A stretch of DNA of 55,532 nt. Origin: Candidatus Latescibacterota bacterium (GTDB lineage Bacteria; Krumholzibacteriota; Krumholzibacteriia; Krumholzibacteriales; Krumholzibacteriaceae). The stretch is from assembly GCA_019038625.1 (NCBI GenBank), contig JAHOYU010000031.1, positions 1 through 55,532 of the forward strand. The letters are read 5' to 3'. Position numbers and translations under genes: made by a program. The notes below the pieces were generated by a model, which did not search any database, was not told where the DNA came from, and worked only from the letters and a program-made list of their open reading frames with translations. Of this stretch, positions 18,001 through 26,046 are shown in pieces; positions within the stretch are counted from its first letter, which is position 1, and each line of letters begins with the position of its first letter.

Positions 18001-18953
18001 TGGCAAGTATCACTGACATAATGGCGATTGTTTCAGGAGACCTGAAAGTAGGTAATCTGGAACATGAGGGGCGCCTTGTCCCATCTATTACGGGGATGCT
18101 GGATGTCAACAGGGCGGAGGTCTATTTCGACATAGGAGAATTCTCATCGACAAGCACAAAAGGGACAATGGAGGCCCCCAGCTGGTTTGCGGAAATTGAA
18201 CTGGAAGCAAGAGGGAATACATGGATAAAGACTCCTGACGCAAATGTCGAGATGCAGGGGAATGTTACCATCCACCACGATCGCAGAGGGACATATCTCA
18301 GAGGTAAACTGAATCTGATCAGGGGTTGGTATAATGTGTACAATAACAAGTTTCGTGTAAAAGCAGGAAAACTTGAATTCGTTCATGCCGAGAGCATGAG
18401 GCCGATAGTAGATATTGAGGCAGAGACTGTCGATCCGGAAGGCAGAAAGATATACCTGATGCTTTCCTGGCACCAGGATGACATAGAGCCGAGACTTTCA
18501 CTCTATCATGAGGATCCAGGTTATAGTGAGACCGATATCTGGAAGATGCTTGGGGGAGGCGTTGTCGGAGCGGAGGACGGAGCAGGTTGGGACGCATTGA
18601 ACACTGCGCAGAGCCTGGCGGCAAACTATATTGAAAAAATGCTCAATTCCCAGATGGAGGGAATCACCATAGAACTTGAGACTTCAGGTGGTTCCGATGG
18701 AGTATCATCGGGATTCGAGCCTAATCAGACAGTAGTGGCGATAGGTAAGTACCTGTCGGAAGGACTCTATGTAAAGTACAAACAGGGATTGTCGATTTCC
18801 ACGGCCAGACATTTTGAAGTTGAATACAGATTGAGCCGTTTGTTTCAGATACGTTCCGAGATCATCATGTATTCCGAAAAGGTGATTCAGGGAGGCAGCA
18901 AGAGAAGTGGAGATGAATACAACGTCGACCTTAAGATCAGATGGGAGTTCTAA
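15057..18953 (+). CDS. TamB-like translocation and assembly module protein (DUF490 C-terminal domain)
   Basis: TamB-type proteins are long periplasmic beta-taco proteins anchored in the inner membrane. They work with an Omp85 partner in barrel assembly and are also proposed as lipid-transfer bridges (AsmA-like family). The 1298-residue product has one N-terminal membrane anchor (about 13-33), then more than a thousand residues of repetitive beta-strand sequence, and the TamB C-terminal domain with RGKLNLIRGWYNVYNNKF, EFVHAESMRPIVDIEA and a YSETDIWKMLGGG segment. The start is TTG at 15057 with GGGAG at 8 nt. It lies 15 nt after the Omp85 gene, so the two are surely one transcript and probably one complex. 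Confidence 0.9.
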   Translation: MVKRILKSKITSWISLIIALSMTAIIVLLLIFRTDFFALRASQMLTKYFFAGTSFSLHIDRLSGNPLKNVTFDGLYVRFNGADYSYDVVRIERFQCEYELNTMFSMNPVIKTIIFEKPHIWIKPDTSGINIFPHSRGGRTGTNPSFEIRRFVIREGQFIYQGPKMADAVRRIDLDGRLTSDSDGLKINIETGSGEDIRRMLYFRNINGSVQWSNDDGDPDRGSGGILRLEDLFLELDESTMIVNGTVDPDSMFFDLNVAAEPLEVEEITRALGIQTTQYGELQGALAVRGVPGTLDIRGMVNGIFSGYALESFRIDMSWKSPVLHMNRGWGRFNGSEIDGTGEMILGDDSSVSLQLDVKELDLSAGFVRGANLPETMLNGSISMDYGPAPAGLRFDLDLQEGHFREIPFDSGKIIGGFIADTITFHSIILESPTHDIRSDGLITTSGGMRFYFDLNAASQDSLFPYFGIEEYRADVSLNGIWEGNLKEWDLIANGEFSDLEYRFTSVSEGDIKLILRRGESSKFLMEMEGDTCYIGPIPFDDVVLSLEYMNGTTDIKKLLLSRPGFSGEASVSVHSDDGIVSILVQNAEITAMGEDWMSGGDPGITLESGKIDFYDMQLHSKMGALYLDGNYDSKERMIDGVLRFERLGLSLIEETGIVSFPLRGRSLGSLSLSGSIDDPSLLIDFSTGPAVVDSIDIDGIRLTAEYSDGKTAIDTMSVVSPGGNLFLSGSLSGLRYVEAFRGSGSGLDELVLDIQTECDKLEMEPFLRMTDRSFFDGGKFTGTISVRDSLVHPSINMEGTIDSLASDPITLYGVRLDASVDKEGFLMEGSLLCPGGKEGLFNGKIPVEESDWFYSPAGNEPLYLELNMEESDLADFPEMTEVVAEADGRYSVGLRIDGTFNDPKLHGELNLFDGSFRFSGMEERFRDVNAKVILEDTLITISSLAGREGRDGTFDCGGTIILDGWRPSRYDLTAHLDKFLLASITDIMAIVSGDLKVGNLEHEGRLVPSITGMLDVNRAEVYFDIGEFSSTSTKGTMEAPSWFAEIELEARGNTWIKTPDANVEMQGNVTIHHDRRGTYLRGKLNLIRGWYNVYNNKFRVKAGKLEFVHAESMRPIVDIEAETVDPEGRKIYLMLSWHQDDIEPRLSLYHEDPGYSETDIWKMLGGGVVGAEDGAGWDALNTAQSLAANYIEKMLNSQMEGITIELETSGGSDGVSSGFEPNQTVVAIGKYLSEGLYVKYKQGLSISTARHFEVEYRLSRLFQIRSEIIMYSEKVIQGGSKRSGDEYNVDLKIRWEF

Positions 18954-19034
18954 ATGAGGTTTTTACTTGAAGAAGAACAGTAGAAACGCAATCTTTAGTA
19001 TAGCCCTCATGACGAAACCCGGAGGATGATGACG

Positions 19035-22000
19035 ATGAAAGGTGGGTCATATTTGAAGCGGACAGTAATCTTACTGCTTGTTCTGGCCGGTACTCTCTCC
19101 TTTCCCACTGGTAGTCGTTCACAGGTATGGTGGTTCGGCAAGAACAAAGTGCAATATAAGGATTTTCGCTGGAGCATCCTGACAACGCCACATTTTGATA
19201 TTCATTTCAACGAAGGATACAGGGATCTCGCCGCGCGGACGGCAGTAATCCTCGAATACGGTTATGGCAAACTATCGAGTGATTTTGATCACCAGCTTAA
19301 ATGGCGTATTCCTGTAATAATATATGGGAGTCATACCGATTTTCAGCAGACCAACACGACATGGCAGCTGCTTCCCGAAGGAGTCCAGGCTTTTGCAGAA
19401 CCGAGCAGAAGAAGGATGGTCCTGCATTTCAGCGGATCAAATGTTGATTTCAGCCATACTGCGATCCATGAGCTGGTGCACATATTCCAGTTTGATATCA
19501 TATACGGCAATCTTCTGAGATCCGTATTTTCCCGCAATCTGCTGTTCAGGATCCCACTGTGGTTTGCCGAGGGAATGGCTGAATATTATTCGATAGGCGG
19601 CATGGACGATGAGTGTGAGATGTTCATGCGGGATGGCACGATCTTCGACTATCTCCCCTTTGATCTGGCCTACGCCGGTGGATATATGAATTATAAGGCG
19701 GGACAGTCTGCAATAGACTATATCAGCAGGACGTACGGCAATGAAAAGGTCGTCGAGCTGATGGACCAACTCAGATATCAGAGGTCACTCGAGATCGCTC
19801 TTCAGAACTCGATCGGGTTGACTACGCATGAACTGACGCGAGACTGGAAAAAGGACCTCAGAAGAAGATACTGGCCGGTATATGCCGGCAAGAAGGAACC
19901 CGATTTCTTCGGCAGGCAGCTCACCGACCATATAAAGAAACATCACTATATGAACTCGAAACCTGTTTTCTCGCCCGATGGAAGGGATATTGTCTTTTAT
20001 TCCGACAGAGGTGGACTCCAGGGTATCTACCTTTTGAATTCCCTTACCGGGGAGGTGACAGGCAAGCTTCTTTCCAGCTCTATGTCAAGCGAGTTCGAGT
20101 ATATACGGACTTTGAAATCGAGCCTGTCGTGGAGCCCGGACGGGAAAAGTATCGTTTTTGTGGCCAAGTCCGATGGGGAGGACAAGCTTTTCATAATGGA
20201 GGTTCCCGGCGGAGAAATACTTGAGAAGATTGAACTGCCTCTTGATTTCTTTTTCAATCCTGCCTGGTCACCAACGGGAGAATCGATCGCGCTTGCCGGG
20301 ACAATAAACGGCCAGACAGACATATATGTCTATAACACACGGAAACAATCACTGTTCAGGGTCACAGACGATCTGGAAGACGAAAAATATCTATCCTGGT
20401 TTCCAGGAGGACGCAGGATAGCGTACACAAGATTTCCACAGGTTGCCATGCAACATGCTTTTGATTATGGTGATGACGGGAATCCAAGACTTGCGGGTGT
20501 AGATTTTACAGATATGAGGAATCTCCTTGAGGTGACTGGTGATATCTGGAGCATAGATCTCGATAGCGGTGAAAAAGAACTCCTGATAGCGACACCGGGT
20601 AACGATGAGTCACCACTTATCATTTCTGACGGGAAAGAAATAATATTCACATCCGATGAGACCGGAGTCAGCAACCTCTACAGGGGCAGCCTGGAAGTAG
20701 GCAGCTACTACAGGTTCACTGACGTTCCGGGGGGCATCTTCAATCCGTCATACTCCAGTACTGGAGATAACCTTGTTTATTCAGGGTTCAACATGGCTGG
20801 CTACGATTTGTACATAATGGACAGTTTTAGCGATAAAGCTGCTGTTTCCTACTCTACTGGAAGTCCCCTGATGGCGGAATCCAGCGCGGAATGGCCCTCG
20901 TTCGGAATGATACCATCTGGCGAACTGATGATTCAGGAACCTGGCTTCGATGTGGAGAGTGGTCTTGATGGTGGAAGTGTTGCCGCTCTTGATCCTGGTG
21001 GGGAGGATGCTCTGGAGATCTCGGGCTCTGTCAGGGTGGAAAGTATCGGAGGCAGTCCGACAGGAGGGAAACTTCCAACGATGAAGTGGAAGAACCCTCC
21101 GGCGACTCCGGATGTAGTGATCGATGAGGATTCGAACAAAGATGTGGATCCCGATTCTCTAGAGGCGATACGAGATGAGTTTCGCGAGAAAATCGGGACG
21201 ATCAAGCCCTACAGTGTCAAATTTTCTCCCGATTATATCGGTAACGGAATGGGAGTGTTTTTTTCTACAGGTTACGGGTTTGGGCTTGCAAACCAGATAG
21301 CATTCAGCGATCTCCTCGGAGACCATCACCTCTTTCTGGCATTCAACCTTTTTGGATCGATCGAGGATAGCGACCTTATGCTCTCCTATTATTATGTTAA
21401 GAAACGCATTGATTATTCGGTTGGCGTATTCCAGTTTAAAAACTACCTCAATTCAAGATTTTCCTCGGTCGGCGAAGCGTTCACTGATTATCGTTTCTTC
21501 TCTGAAAGAAATTACGGGATCTTCGGTAATGCCAGCTTTCCATTTTCTACCTTCACCAGGGCGGAACTGGAAGTCCAGGCATTTATCAGCGAAAGAGAGT
21601 TCCTGACCTGGGACAATAGTGAAAGTTACCAGGGATATTATATTCCCCTGGCAGGTGAAGTATCGACCAGAAGACTGTTACAGCCCTCGATATCCCTGGT
21701 CCATGATTCGGCATATTTTGGTTCATACGGTCCTGTGATCGGTTCCAGATGGATGCTGAGTTTTTCCAGGGCACTCTCATTCTCCGGTGATGATGTTTCC
21801 AGGACGACATTATTCGGCGACTATAGAAAATATCAGCCCCTATGGTACAGGAACTACCTCGCGTTCAGAGCAATTGGGTCTATCAGTGACGGGCTGGATA
21901 AAAGATATTTCTTTCTCGGAGGCCCCCTGACGATGCGAGGATACGATTATCTTCAGTTCCAGGGGCCCCGGATGATGCTTTTTAATCTCGAATACCGTTA

Positions 22001-22295
22001 TCCGCTGGTGGATGCTCTGATATTCGGTTGGCCTGGCAGGTGGGGATTTACCAATATCGGTGGGACATTCTTCTTTGATACGGGGAGTGTATGGGGTGAA
22101 GATACCTTTATTGAGCCTCTGCCCGAAGGGGTCAATCCACGGGTGGTCAACGGACTCAAATTCTACAGCGACTTCGGGATGGGATTCTATATGAGGTTCG
22201 GGTTCCTTATTCTCAATTTCCAGCTTGCCTGGCCGACGGATTTTGAATACACTGGCGATTCTGTATTTCACTTCTATCTGGGTTCTCAGTTCTGA
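19035..22295 (+). CDS. Zinc-metallopeptidase / PD40 propeller / Omp85-like barrel fusion protein
   Basis: This appears to be a large outer-membrane protein with three parts. After a signal peptide (about 1-30) comes a gluzincin (peptidase MA-like) domain with HELVH at 145-149 and the downstream ligand motif WFAEGMAEYY at 176-185. Residues of about 295-620 hold six PD40/TolB-type propeller blades with repeated SPDG-like turns. A Ser/Gly-rich, acidic linker follows. Residues of about 722-1086 form a barrel of the bacterial surface antigen (Omp85) type with TMRGY near 965 and a terminal Phe. ATGs at 19026 and 19029 are possible, but GGAGG (19021-19025) is best spaced for 19035. It follows tamB by 81 nt. 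The substrate is unknown. Confidence 0.82.
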   Translation: MKGGSYLKRTVILLLVLAGTLSFPTGSRSQVWWFGKNKVQYKDFRWSILTTPHFDIHFNEGYRDLAARTAVILEYGYGKLSSDFDHQLKWRIPVIIYGSHTDFQQTNTTWQLLPEGVQAFAEPSRRRMVLHFSGSNVDFSHTAIHELVHIFQFDIIYGNLLRSVFSRNLLFRIPLWFAEGMAEYYSIGGMDDECEMFMRDGTIFDYLPFDLAYAGGYMNYKAGQSAIDYISRTYGNEKVVELMDQLRYQRSLEIALQNSIGLTTHELTRDWKKDLRRRYWPVYAGKKEPDFFGRQLTDHIKKHHYMNSKPVFSPDGRDIVFYSDRGGLQGIYLLNSLTGEVTGKLLSSSMSSEFEYIRTLKSSLSWSPDGKSIVFVAKSDGEDKLFIMEVPGGEILEKIELPLDFFFNPAWSPTGESIALAGTINGQTDIYVYNTRKQSLFRVTDDLEDEKYLSWFPGGRRIAYTRFPQVAMQHAFDYGDDGNPRLAGVDFTDMRNLLEVTGDIWSIDLDSGEKELLIATPGNDESPLIISDGKEIIFTSDETGVSNLYRGSLEVGSYYRFTDVPGGIFNPSYSSTGDNLVYSGFNMAGYDLYIMDSFSDKAAVSYSTGSPLMAESSAEWPSFGMIPSGELMIQEPGFDVESGLDGGSVAALDPGGEDALEISGSVRVESIGGSPTGGKLPTMKWKNPPATPDVVIDEDSNKDVDPDSLEAIRDEFREKIGTIKPYSVKFSPDYIGNGMGVFFSTGYGFGLANQIAFSDLLGDHHLFLAFNLFGSIEDSDLMLSYYYVKKRIDYSVGVFQFKNYLNSRFSSVGEAFTDYRFFSERNYGIFGNASFPFSTFTRAELEVQAFISEREFLTWDNSESYQGYYIPLAGEVSTRRLLQPSISLVHDSAYFGSYGPVIGSRWMLSFSRALSFSGDDVSRTTLFGDYRKYQPLWYRNYLAFRAIGSISDGLDKRYFFLGGPLTMRGYDYLQFQGPRMMLFNLEYRYPLVDALIFGWPGRWGFTNIGGTFFFDTGSVWGEDTFIEPLPEGVNPRVVNGLKFYSDFGMGFYMRFGFLILNFQLAWPTDFEYTGDSVFHFYLGSQF

Positions 22296-22340
22296 CAGTT
22301 CGACGGGAGCCCGGAATGGGACAACCAGAGGGCTGAGAAT

Positions 22341-24497
22341 ATGAACACCGGGCTGAACGAACAACAACAGAAAGCGGTCCTCGCCACGGAGGGCCATTAC
22401 CTTATCCTCGCGGGCGCTGGTAGCGGCAAGACCAGGGTCCTCACCGAAAGAATATCCTATCTGATGAGGGAGAAAAGAGTATCTCCCGAACGGATACTTG
22501 CATTTACCTTTACAAACAAGGCGGCTGGGGAAATGAGGTCGAGAGTCGAAAGAACTCTCGGGCAACAGAAAATCCCGTTCTGGGTCGGGACCTTTCATGC
22601 GACCGGCCTGAAAATACTCAGGCGGGAGGCTGAAAATATAGGGTTCAGAAGAAACTTCGCGATCTATGATGAGGACGACGCGCAGAGCCTTATAAAAGAT
22701 ATAGTAAAAAAGAAAGGGTGGAAGCTCGATGAGTATCCACCTTCGATACTCAGGACGAGAATATCGAGGTGGAAGAACAGCCTTGTCACTCCGGAAGAAG
22801 CACTGGAAATCGCGGTGGATGCGGTGGAGGAACTACAGGCGGAAGTCTATCAGCGCTATTGCAGTGAATTAAAAAAGTGCAATTCATTCGATTTCGACGA
22901 TCTTATCACCAGGGTGGTAGAGCTATTCACCATACATCCAAAGGTAAAAGAGCGGTACTCACGACAATTTCGTTATGTCCTGGTCGATGAATTCCAGGAC
23001 ACTAACACGATACAGATGATGATGATCGATATGCTGGCCGGTATACACGGAAACCTCTTCGTTGTCGGGGATGACGATCAGGCGATCTATGGCTGGCGGG
23101 GTGCGACTATCGATAACATTCTCCAGTTTGACAGGGTGTACGAGGGGACTGTGACCATCAAGCTCGAGGAGAATTACCGCTCGTCCAATACGATATTGGA
23201 AGCATCAAATGCTGTTATAGCAAATAATATCGGTCGGAAAGGGAAAAAACTGTGGTCGAAGAAAGGGCGCGGTGAACCTCTGGTGATCGACTACGAACCT
23301 GACGACAGGAGCGAGGCTGCCGTGGTGAGGCACTCGATCGTGTCACTTGTCCGAAACGGGTTCAGGAGAAGTGAGATCGCCGTCCTGTACCGTACGCACG
23401 CTCAGTCCAGGGCCCTCGAGTCAGAACTGATGAGAGGAGGGCTGCCCTACCAGATAATCGGTGGTGTGAGGTTTTATGAGAGAAGAGAGATAAAGGACCT
23501 CCTTGGATATATGAAGCTCATAGCAAATCCCGACGATGACGTGAATTTTCGCAGGATAGTGAATGTGCCCAGGAGAAAAATAGGAAAAGTCAGCCTCGAA
23601 CGAATAGAGGAGGAAGCGGGGTCCCTCAATCTTCTTGAGGCTGTACGGAGGGCCGATATACTGGAGAGGCTCTCGCCGACTCAGAGCAGGCGGATCGAGG
23701 CATTCTCAAAGATGATAGCCTCGTTTCAGCTTCGGGCAAGGAAAGAGACCGCCTGGGAGATTTTGTCAGGATTGATAGAAGCCGTAGGATACAGGGAGTA
23801 TCTTGGAGAAGATCCCAAAACGCAGCAAGTCCGTTTGGAGAACATAGAAGAACTTCTCAACGAGACCGAACGTTATTCCTCTATGGCCGAGGACCCATCT
23901 CTGGGCGCGTTTCTCGAAGAGATCGCCCTGGTAAGTGCTGTCGATTCGTTGAAGGACGATGAAAAAGTAGCCCTGATGACACTTCATAACTCGAAGGGAC
24001 TGGAATATCGAGCTGTCTTTATAACGGGTGTAGAAGAAGGCCTGCTACCACATTATTCGGCATTCGATAATGATGTCGAACTGGAAGAGGAGAGAAGGCT
24101 CTTTTATGTCGGGATGACCAGGGCTATGGAGAAACTCGTTCTTACATGCGCATCAAGCAGGATGCAGTTCGGCAACTGGACGGGAAACAGGCCTTCACGA
24201 TTCCTTGGGGAGATCCCGAGTGAACTGGTGGAAGTATCCGGGAGCGCGCGGCCGGGGAATTATGGAGACGATCTTTTCAAACGGGTCGATTCTCCGGATT
24301 CATTCAAATCCAGCGAAAGTACGAGACAGAGCGATTCAAGATACAGAGTGGGCGTGGTGATCTTTCATCCCTCATACGGGGAAGGTACAATCAAAAAGAT
24401 AGAGGGGACCGGGCAGGAGATGAAGGTCTCGGTCCAGTTCACCGGTTTCGGGACGAAAAAATTTCTTGCCAGCTACGCACCGTTTGAATTCAGATAG
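22341..24497 (+). CDS. pcrA: UvrD/PcrA-type ATP-dependent DNA helicase
   Basis: This is a superfamily 1A 3'-5' helicase acting in nucleotide-excision repair and replication-conflict resolution. Walker A AGAGSGKT is at residues 24-31, the Q-motif LNEQQQKAV is at the N-terminus, Walker B is in VDEFQDTN, and later motifs include DDDQAIYGWRGA, LEENYRSS, LMTLHNSKGLEY and ERRLFYVGMTRA. The C-terminal 50 residues (VGVVIFHPSYGEGTIKKIEG onward) form the Tudor-like domain that contacts RNA polymerase in PcrA, so PcrA is the closer match. The 718-residue length is typical. It converges with the next gene; the two stops are 10 nt apart. Confidence 0.95.
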   Translation: MNTGLNEQQQKAVLATEGHYLILAGAGSGKTRVLTERISYLMREKRVSPERILAFTFTNKAAGEMRSRVERTLGQQKIPFWVGTFHATGLKILRREAENIGFRRNFAIYDEDDAQSLIKDIVKKKGWKLDEYPPSILRTRISRWKNSLVTPEEALEIAVDAVEELQAEVYQRYCSELKKCNSFDFDDLITRVVELFTIHPKVKERYSRQFRYVLVDEFQDTNTIQMMMIDMLAGIHGNLFVVGDDDQAIYGWRGATIDNILQFDRVYEGTVTIKLEENYRSSNTILEASNAVIANNIGRKGKKLWSKKGRGEPLVIDYEPDDRSEAAVVRHSIVSLVRNGFRRSEIAVLYRTHAQSRALESELMRGGLPYQIIGGVRFYERREIKDLLGYMKLIANPDDDVNFRRIVNVPRRKIGKVSLERIEEEAGSLNLLEAVRRADILERLSPTQSRRIEAFSKMIASFQLRARKETAWEILSGLIEAVGYREYLGEDPKTQQVRLENIEELLNETERYSSMAEDPSLGAFLEEIALVSAVDSLKDDEKVALMTLHNSKGLEYRAVFITGVEEGLLPHYSAFDNDVELEEERRLFYVGMTRAMEKLVLTCASSRMQFGNWTGNRPSRFLGEIPSELVEVSGSARPGNYGDDLFKRVDSPDSFKSSESTRQSDSRYRVGVVIFHPSYGEGTIKKIEGTGQEMKVSVQFTGFGTKKFLASYAPFEFR

Positions 24498-24506
24498 GTG
24501 ACGGAG

Positions 24507-25544
24507 TCACCTTCCGGGTCTGAGTCCCTCGATGAACGATGCATCCATCCAATAGATGGAAGCCAGTATTTCTCCAGGTTCATTATGGATGCGAAGCATC
24601 AGGTCCCGGGTGATCCTGCCATTTGGGAATACCATATCCTCACTCATTCTTCCCGACATGAAGAAGAAATATTTACCGTCTGGAGACAGATATGGTGAAT
24701 GCTCACTGCCGTATTCGGAGTTTACCGGGACTCCCATGTTTATCGGTTCACTCCATGTGTCGTCGGTGTTTCTGAAACAGATATAGTAGTCGTCTCCACC
24801 TAGGCAATCCTCACGTCCCCCGGTCGGCACTATGATATAACTTTCATCCGGAGCGATAAAGGCGTTGTATTGCTGATTCGTGGAATTTACCTGTTCTGGA
24901 AGTTTTTCGGGCTCGGTATATCCGCCATCGATCAGTCGTGACCGGAAGATATAGCTTGATCGTCCAACGGTCCGGGTGAAATAGAAAGTGCCGTCCCTCG
25001 TGATAGAAGGAAAGAACTCCGCGGCATCAGTGTTTACAGGGCCACCGATATTATACGCGTCCGACCAGCCGTCTTCTGTTCTGTCAACTGCCCAGATATC
25101 CTGGTTGGCTGGTTTTCCGTTGGCTGTATCAGGTCTGTTTGAAAGGAATAGAAGTTGTTTGCCGTCTGGAGTGATAAATGGTTCAGCATCCATGTAGTCG
25201 ATATTACCGCAGAATGAAGCGACCTCGGGACTGGTCCATACACCATCGATCCTTTTAGTGTGCAGGATCTGTGTGATATTGTATCGTCCGACTACGCTCG
25301 TAAAAAAGATCTCGTCACCTTCAGGGGTCATTGCGACATCCCTCGTGAACAGACAGGTGGAGATAAGTCCTGGAGCAAACAGTTCAGGTTCTTTCCCTGG
25401 AGGAATCTGTCCGAAATAGTCGCCGGTCAGCACGGGGAATGTGTCACCGGACGAGGAATCGTCCCTGGTGGCACAACCTGAATGGAAAAGAAAAGAAAGG
25501 GCCATGGCTATGATGAAAAACCGGAAACATCGTGATATCGACAT
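24507..25544 (-). CDS. PD40 (TolB-like) beta-propeller lipoprotein
   Basis: The product is a predicted lipoprotein with N-terminal hydrophobic segment and lipobox FHSGC (Cys about 24). The rest is a beta-propeller of WD40-like PD40 repeats with recurring turns such as MTPEGDEIFFTS, ITPDGKQLLFLSNR, ITRDGTFYFTR, IAPDESYIIVPT and LSPDGKYFFFMSGR. Five to six blades are visible over 345 residues. Such propellers serve as binding platforms in the periplasm or at the outer membrane, and no catalytic residues can be named. It is transcribed divergently from gatC with its own promoter at 25600-25628. Confidence 0.8.
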   Translation of the reverse strand: MSISRCFRFFIIAMALSFLFHSGCATRDDSSSGDTFPVLTGDYFGQIPPGKEPELFAPGLISTCLFTRDVAMTPEGDEIFFTSVVGRYNITQILHTKRIDGVWTSPEVASFCGNIDYMDAEPFITPDGKQLLFLSNRPDTANGKPANQDIWAVDRTEDGWSDAYNIGGPVNTDAAEFFPSITRDGTFYFTRTVGRSSYIFRSRLIDGGYTEPEKLPEQVNSTNQQYNAFIAPDESYIIVPTGGREDCLGGDDYYICFRNTDDTWSEPINMGVPVNSEYGSEHSPYLSPDGKYFFFMSGRMSEDMVFPNGRITRDLMLRIHNEPGEILASIYWMDASFIEGLRPGR

Positions 25545-25599
25545 CGATCAACTCCGTTCTGCTATGGTGGGAGTTTTAGAGCAGCCCAGGCACTCATGA

Positions 25600-25628
25600 A
25601 ATATAGATTGTGTGAAATATTATTGCAA
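25600..25628 (-). promoter_or_regulatory. Sigma-70-type promoter for the PD40 lipoprotein gene
   Basis: On the minus strand a -35 TTGCAA (25623-25628) and a -10 TATATT (25600-25605) are separated by 17 bp. The site is 56 bp upstream of the lipoprotein ATG, in the 178-bp divergent gap before gatC. Confidence 0.7.
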
Positions 25629-25722
25629 GAGACGAATCTTGTTAGAACGGCTGTTGACATCAGGTGTTGCCTGTTGATAGCCTGAGCGGGATGTATTCGT
25701 TTTTACTGAAGAGGGGCCATTG

Positions 25723-26034
25723 ATGCGATTGTCCGATAAAGAATTGTCACGACTCGAAGCCCTTGCCAGGATCCGGCTGGAAACCGGGGAGAGGGAAACC
25801 CTGAGGATCCAGCTTGCCGGTATCATAGACTTTGTACGCCGGATGGAAGGCGCGGAAACGCTGGATGAAAGCCTTAATGAAAAAAAGCGACAGATTTCCA
25901 GGATGCTGAGAGTCGACAAACCTGGAGATTGCCTTGATAGAGAAACGGTTCTGGAGCAGGCGCCGGACAGCAAAGTCGGGCATTTCAGAGTGCCTGCCGT
26001 TATCGATAGTGAGGAAGATGATTCCAGGATGTGA
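25723..26034 (+). CDS. gatC: Asp-tRNA(Asn)/Glu-tRNA(Gln) amidotransferase subunit C
   Basis: GatC is the small subunit that stabilises the GatA-GatB interface in the transamidosome. The 103-residue protein opens with the family-typical LSDKELSRLEALARIRLETGE and contains the LAGIIDFVRRMEGAETLDE segment. The C-terminal REDxV-like stretch is present as LDRETVLEQAPDSKVGHFRVP (given in part). A TTG at 25720 directly precedes the ATG at 25723; I take the ATG, with GAGGGG upstream. It leads the gatC-gatA-gatB operon. Confidence 0.92.
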   Translation: MRLSDKELSRLEALARIRLETGERETLRIQLAGIIDFVRRMEGAETLDESLNEKKRQISRMLRVDKPGDCLDRETVLEQAPDSKVGHFRVPAVIDSEEDDSRM

Positions 26035-26046
26035 AAGGTCCAGGAG

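Noticed and set aside
24496-24512. Perfect 7-bp inverted repeat AGGTGAC / GTCACCT between the convergent pcrA and PD40 lipoprotein genes
   Set aside because: The arms contain the stop codons of both genes, so part of the symmetry is forced by the convergent stops, and there is no T-run. I do not call it a terminator.
25652-25681. TTGACA before gatC as a promoter
   Set aside because: The -35 is perfect, but no acceptable -10 occurs at 16-18 bp (TAGCCT is poor), so I did not list it although gatCAB must have a promoter nearby.
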